Below are positions 58,642 through 64,000 of a stretch of 64,000 nucleotides of DNA, piece after piece. The notes below the pieces were generated by a model. That model was not told where the DNA came from. It was given only the letters and a program-made list of their open reading frames with translations, and made no database searches. Each line of letters opens with the position of its first letter. Positions within the stretch are counted from its first letter, which is position 1. Made by a program: the position numbers and the translations under genes. The stretch spans positions 17,013 to 81,012 of the forward strand of contig JAEUWP010000630.1 of the NCBI GenBank assembly GCA_018524725.1. Reading direction: 5' to 3'. Origin of the DNA: Podaxis mareebaensis (Eukaryota; Basidiomycota; Agaricomycetes; Agaricales; Agaricaceae).

Positions 58642-59010
58642 GGTAGGGTTTGTTGAGAGCAAAGATGAGACGTGGTGGACATGTTATATAGCGGTTGGTG
58701 GATAGAGGTGACTTCATTCTGTGGCTCAGCGGATCCACAAAGTCCCCTCCGGACGGTCAAGCACGGCCGGATCACGCGACGGACCGGACTCCGGCAAAAA
58801 CCGGAAGGGGAATGGATTGGGACTTGTGACGTCCTCTTGGCTATCCTCATCGCTGCTCTTCACTCCGTCCAAGTTTTGTCATCAACTATTTACTCTTCTG
58901 CCTTCCACAAGCCCTCCCCGCCCTCTTCTCTCGTCCAAGTACGAAGATACCCTCTCAACAAGACCGTGGACGACGGCGACGGCGAAGGAGACCCCATCCG
59001 GGGCAGAGAT

Positions 59011-60492
59011 ATGGGAGGTCCACCAACTCGCCAGCAGCCTAAATGGACAGCCAACAGCATGATTGGTGAGTTTTGGCTCGTGTGCTGCGTTCATTCTCGA
59101 CGTTCGCTCGTTACGACATTGTTCAATGTATGCTGATTAACATTGCGTGACGCCTCAATTATTGCAATCTCAATTTTGAAAATTTGGACCCCCATGTTCG
59201 GACTTTAGCTGGCGCAGGGGGCGGACTTGTAGCTAGCATTGCGACGTGCCCGTTGGATGTCGTCAAAACTAAATTACAGGCCCAGAGAGCAGTCCAGGGC
59301 CAGACAGGGTACCTTGGTATCTGGGGTGTGTATTATTTCCTCTTAACTCTGTTATCTCTCACGCTTATTCATCTTCCCATGTAACGCTTGAACATGGATT
59401 TCCTGTGCAGGCACGGTCAGATCGATTCTCGTTCACGACGGGTTCCGCGGTCTCTACCGCGGCTTGGGTCCTACCATTCTCGGCTATTTACCAACATGGG
59501 CGATATATTTTTCGGTTTATGACTTTATCAAATCTGCATTTGGAGAGCCGCCCCTAGGCTCGACGGAGAGTGTCGCAAACGCGAAAGGCGATCGAATATA
59601 TCCCGCTCCGCAAGCAAAGGGCTATCAGCCCGTAATGAGAGAGCATCCTTGGTCGTTACATCTCCTTTCTGCCATGACTGCCGGCGCGGCAAGTACGTGT
59701 GCAACGAATCCGCTATGGGTAATCAAGACGAGGTTTATGGTGCGTTGCGAGTGCATGTGAATTCTTGGCACTTAGCTGATGGTGATCTCCCCAGACGCAA
59801 TCGAGAGACGAGGTTCGATATCGGCATACCTGGGACGCCGCCGTGACGATATATCGGACAGAAGGGATAGCTGCGTTTTACAGGGGACTAGTGCCAAGCT
59901 TGTTGGGCATCTTACATGTTGCAGTCCAGTTCCCTTTGTACGAAAAGCTCAAGATGCTGATGGGTCGGTGGATTTGTCATGCATCTGTTCTGATGGTTGA
60001 TCTGATTTATGCTTTCTCCGTTTTGATAGAGCGCGACAGGGGAAGACCGTTAAAGCCCCAGGAAATTCTGATATGCAGTGCAGTGTCCAAGATGACAGCG
60101 TCCATAGCGACGTATCCACACGAGGTGATACGGACACGCCTGCAGACGCAAAGACGACCGCTGGCGGACGACATGAGTTCGGACGGGATGGTGAAGCGGT
60201 ATCCGTCTGCCGAGCGAGTGCCAAACTTAGACTCTAATCAGGCACGGTTCGTGGAAGATCTGCGCAAGGTTAGACGAGGAGGCATTATCTACACGACGCG
60301 CAAATTGGTACAAAAGGAGGGGTGGACAGGATTATACCGGGGGTTGTCTGTGAATCTTGTGCGCACTGTGCCGAACAGCGCAGTGACGATGTTGACGTGA
60401 GTAGGAGATTCGTTATACTGGGATGTGTTGCTGACGCTGTGGGTAGATACGAGCTGCTAATGAGGCACTTGGGCAGGGGGTCTCAGGACTAG
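59011..60492 (+). CDS. Mitochondrial carrier (SLC25), NAD/folate/pyrimidine-nucleotide type
   Basis: Six exons, 59011-59065, 59209-59325, 59411-59739, 59795-59963, 60030-60396 and 60447-60492, give 360 aa. Three mitochondrial-carrier repeats are visible from their signature motifs: TCPLDVVKTKLQAQ, TNPLWVIKTRFMTQ and TYPHEVIRTRLQTQ. The Trp in the second signature, together with GYLPTWAIYFSVYD, points to the subfamily of NAD, FAD/folate and pyrimidine-nucleotide carriers (yeast Ndt1/Rim2-like). Six membrane helices in the inner mitochondrial membrane are expected. The third repeat has a long insertion (about residues 270-300) that is rich in Asp/Arg. Exon 1 adds only a short polar start; ATG 59011 is the first in frame after a likely promoter. 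Confidence 0.88.
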
Positions 60493-60814
60493 ATTAGATA
60501 GTGTACATGTACATGTATTATTTTATTATTAAATCTCCGCCCGTTGCGATCCTGTCAACCGGGGTGACGTGACGTGAGAATGGGATGTGTGACTGTTTGT
60601 CACAGGGATTCGAGCGCCCTTCTGTTCTCATCCACAGACCACCAACACCCCCGTCCTCGCTGTCCTCGACGTCCTCGACACTTAGTTCCTCGTCGTCGCT
60701 GTCGCTCATAGCCTCGTGCTTGCCAACAAGGATAATGCGATTGGCCTGCGGCCGCTCTTCCTCGTAGAAGCCCGCCTTGCTTTCTTCTTTCTCTTCCCTA
60801 ATCTACCCAACCAA
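60493..60814. other. Intergenic: carrier 3' end and next promoter
   Basis: About 320 bases without a gene. It includes a T/C-rich run (60780-60800) just before the ATG at 60815, probably the core promoter of the membrane-protein gene. Confidence 0.45.
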
Positions 60815-62516
60815 ATGTCCTCTACACGTCCCCAGCAACTCAACCCATGGCCCCAACAAACCCCCGTCCTCGTCACCACAACACCCCCACCCCACCCCAC
60901 ATCGTATCACGGCCGTGCATCCAAACGCCGCCGGCGCGACCTATACCCACAAGCTGGCCTCGTCCCTCGCCAGGTCATTACAGACCTGGACCAAGTCGGT
61001 GTGTCCATTTGCTTGTCAATTCCCCGTCATGTTCATCGCGTTTGTATTCAACGCTTCCGACAGAGGCCGCCAAAACCCGATGCCAGCTCCTCTCAGGCAA
61101 CGATGTCATCTCATGCTATCCCACCTCTGATACCGTCATACCGCAGCACGAGTGGGCCTCCTTTGTCTGTGCGTACAGTGTCCACGTCCGTTCCTTTCGT
61201 GTTCCCGACTTACATGCGTCGCCGCAGGGAACTCACGTCGCCCAGAGCTCACCCAAACCAATGAGGTCGATATTTATCTTTTTCGGGCCGACTCGCGACA
61301 ACAGATTCTCCACGCCCGTAACATCATCAACCCCTTTGGTGCCGCAGGTGTCTACACCGCGCAGGTCAACGATACGTGGTTTGGCGCTGCCGGGAGGGAT
61401 TGGAGTGGTCAAAATACCTCATTTCCCTTTTACTGGGTGATTTCCCGCAGTGACAGAGGTCTCGATGGGAGCCAGGTCTCGCAGTCTATCTTTTCTGCAG
61501 TCCGTGAGTAATCCTTTTGGTTCTGACTTTCTGCCCCCTCTTCCTCTCCCCTCCTTCCCTCCATCCTTCCTTCACGGATCAGCTAACCGCTTTTGCCCTT
61601 GCCCTTCTGTTTACCCTCCCTTCTCACACGTAATATTGTTGCAGAAACAACCTTTGCAGACTCGGTCATCGCTTCTCGCTCCTCTGCCTCCGCCGCAGCT
61701 GCCTCATCCGCTTCCGTGCTTTCATCACTATCGTCTCGCTCCGCTGCCGCCGCTGCATCGTCATCCTCAGCAGCGTTGACGCAACATCCACCTGAACCCT
61801 CAACATCATCCACCGCTTCCGGATCCGTCCAACCTGCTTCATCAGGTTCAGGATTTCCTCACTGGGCAATTGCGGTCATCACCGTCCTTGGCTTCTTGGC
61901 TGTTGCCTCGCTATGCATTCTCGCCTTCCTCATCATTCGCAGACTACGCAGAAGAAATCAGGATGAAGTAGAATCGAATCGCAATTCCATGGGCTCGGCT
62001 TCACCTATGATGGCAAACGCCGCTCAACAAGGATCACCTTTGCTTGGTACGGCTTCGCTACCTCCTCCACCTCACTCACCCGTGGGAACGGGGAGTGCCA
62101 GTGCGGCTGCAGGCGTGGGTTTTGCGGGTGGTGCTGCTATGAGCGAGCGGGATCGTAATCCACCTAGTGTCGTCATGCATGATGGAGCATCAACTACTTC
62201 TGCTGGAGATAGTGGTCCATTTAGCGGTGCCGACGCGGCTATCATGGCCGATGCGTTTAGAAAAATGCTTCGGAAACCTGACTTTGCGGAGCGCCTCGAA
62301 GAAGGTGACGATAGTCCGGATGGCGACAATGATGATGACGACTATGACCACCACCAACATGGGCCCAGCGGTGCTGGCCTCATTGGCCGCGAACTAGCAG
62401 AAGAAGGCCGGGATATTCGGAGCGTTAGCTCAGAACGAGGTGTCCGTGTAGAAACAGGAACACTTGGAAGTGATGCAGGTTCTGCTGCACTCGGTCAACG
62501 GAGAGACACCCAGTAG
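60815..62516 (+). CDS. Single-pass membrane protein with acidic cytoplasmic tail, unknown function
   Basis: Four exons, 60815-60998, 61064-61168, 61228-61503 and 61645-62516, give 478 aa. The first ~60 residues are Pro/Thr-rich with a KRRRRD basic stretch and no clear signal peptide. Residues ~63-190 form a Cys-containing globular domain (CQLLSGNDVISCYPTSD, WNSRRPELTQTNEVDIYLF, DTWFGAAGRDWSGQ). A Ser/Ala-rich linker follows and then one transmembrane helix (WAIAVITVLGFLAVASLCIL), with RRLRRR on its inner side. The cytoplasmic tail has Gly/Ala repeats, a segment DAFRKMLRKPDFAERLEEGD and an Asp/His-rich run. The build resembles fungal surface-sensor-like proteins, with the N-terminus probably outside. 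I do not know a function. Confidence 0.7.
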
Positions 62517-64000
62517 GAATATACCATTTTTCGTTTCTCCATGTCCTGTTTGCCTCGAGCTTGTTCCTTGTCATTCTGGACTGTTCTTGTGATTCATTCT
62601 TCCCCCCCTCTTTTCTTGATGTCATTTCTCCCACCCCCCCTTTAGACTTCCTTGGTATTTTCCGAGGTCGGCTCCTGTTACCTCTTATTCCCTGCCCTCT
62701 TTCCGCGTTACCCACGACAGATGCATCCGTTGAATGGTCCACCCGATTCACTCTCTGGACATTCTGTTTACATGTGCTCGTTGGTTCTGGCACTCTTGCT
62801 CAATGATCAAGTCTTTTTGCGCTAACGTACGTACATACGCTAAATCGTCCCTCTGTTCGTCTCCGCCCTTTTCCGTCTCCCTGGCCATGGGACCGAGCTG
62901 TCAACCTCTTTCTTGAACTCTTGTGCTTTGGCACCTTGCTTTTGAACCCCGCTCCCGCTTCTTCGACTCTCCGACTTTGTTGGGCTGAACTCCACGCTCC
63001 GCATTGTCGCCGCGAGTCTTCCTTTCATTACCCGTTTAGTCCGTTCCTTTGAAAAGTTTTCGCTCCTTTTGTCCATAGTTTTCGAGTCGCCTTCCGCCTC
63101 CCGAATCAAACATATATGCCAGTTTATATATTCGTATACGTGTAGCTCCCCCTTTTTTCATGCCATCATGCATTATATCCCGAACGATGACTATTATTAT
63201 TATTCTTCCTTCTCTTCTCTTCTCCCCTTTTGTTTTGATGGTGTGGTGTGTACATTTCGGCATGCTAGTGACCCCAAAATTCAGTCCCGTTTCGTTGCCG
63301 CATAGCTCGTTTTTCCTGAATGAAAGGTGTTCTACGATCTTTTCCCAGTGTGCGTTACTTGGACGGCAGATATACGTATCTCGAGGCTTGAATTCGTTCA
63401 TTGGGTATGACTCGCTTGTAGATCGGCCTTACGGTACAGAGTATACCTTCTTGGACATGGAGTCTAATTCTGTCCCGAGTTGGCCCTTTGTCGTAATGCC
63501 TCGTACCGCAATGATTTTCACCGCTTCTAGAAGACCCGATGATCGAGTCTCGACCATGGTCTGTTCGGTCGCCGATTCTGGGTTGGTTGTGGATGACCAG
63601 TTCCGACAATGTATTCCAAGTTGGTGCAGAATATCCGAATTCACAATTTCTTGAGCCGAATGTCGAATGCTTCTAGTAGAATCGCCACGTTTTGATTTGT
63701 ATATAGGTATCGTATTTAAAAAATCCTCGCACCACGGGACATCCGAATGATGGCGGGTATAGAACTGTATAGAAATGGCTGAGAGCGATCGGCGGGCACT
63801 CGAGGAAGTTACTATAAATGCACTTTGTGCGTGTATGCCCTTACCATTCTCGACCCTCAATTTGCTGGGACCCGGGGTGCCAGGGGCTCAGCGGCGTCGA
63901 GGACCTCACGTTCGGACGGTGCCTACTATCATTGATCAGGAGTTTGAAAACTTTTGACGCCCAAGCGAATTCCTCCATGGCAAGTGATCGCTCAGGCTCC
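62517..64000. other. Right-edge region, no gene recognised
   Basis: Strongly T/C-rich on the plus strand up to about 63300, which could be a long 3' UTR or the promoter of a gene beyond the window. The frames 63160-63654 (+), 63036-63401 (-) and 63429-63860 (-) lack motifs. Confidence 0.35.

Noticed and set aside
63036..63860. Several 80-164-aa frames at the right edge
   Set aside because: T/C-rich DNA gives long frames by composition; no motif or splice continuation was found.

Overview
The window reads as nuclear DNA of a basidiomycete fungus, most likely a mushroom-forming agaricomycete. Genes are dense with introns of about 50-65 nt that have GT-AG (sometimes GC-AG) borders and CTNAC-type branch sites. 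The gene families also point there: NACHT NTPases, DUF6699, F-box-like multicopy families, mycocypin-like protease inhibitors and multi-exon class E P450s. I rebuilt exon models by hand from reading frame, splice borders and family motifs; all functional names come from recognised motifs, not from a database search.

Layout. 0.85-3.8 kb (+): a protein with two NACHT NTPase modules in tandem. 4.05-9.3 kb (+): an ARID-domain chromatin protein, then carnitine acetyltransferase with both a mitochondrial presequence and a weak peroxisomal C-terminus. 10-10.8 kb (-): F-box-like protein. 11.65-18.4 kb: a segmental tandem duplication, each copy carrying a 4-exon mycocypin-like inhibitor gene; between the copies lies a 798-bp non-autonomous element with terminal inverted repeats and a TA target duplication. 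19.7-20.3 kb (-): DUF6699 protein. 20.3-24.7 kb: gene-poor. 24.7-30 kb (-): two tandem P450 genes with 11 exons each. 31.5-32.2 kb: relic of a Tc1/IS630-type transposase. 34.8-35.6 kb (-): second F-box-like gene. 35.9-38.4 kb (-): a PPPDE-thioredoxin-PUL fusion protein. 38.9-39.4 kb (-): DUF427 protein. 39.6-41.4 kb (-): a broken pectin-lyase-like gene. 41.8-42.9 kb (-): an unknown protein. 43-49 kb (-): two tandem 4-coumarate:CoA-ligase-like genes of 20 and 21 exons ending in peroxisomal signals AKL and SKL. 50.7-51.6 kb: a decayed partial copy of the next gene. 52-55.3 kb (-): a Pex8-like peroxin. 56.9-58 kb (+): third F-box-like gene. 58.2-60.5 kb: a small unknown gene divergent from a mitochondrial-carrier gene. 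60.8-62.5 kb (+): single-pass membrane protein.

Themes. Four genes fit peroxisomal acyl-CoA metabolism (carnitine acetyltransferase, two PTS1 acyl-CoA ligases, Pex8-like), though they lie 35-45 kb apart at the extremes and are not an operon. Duplication is the main local process: mycocypin pair, P450 pair, ligase pair and the partial Pex8 copy. Splicing is unusual: about 106 reconstructed introns include exons of 12, 13, 14, 15, 21, 23 and 24 nt and at least four GC-AG introns. I found no tRNA, rRNA or CRISPR.
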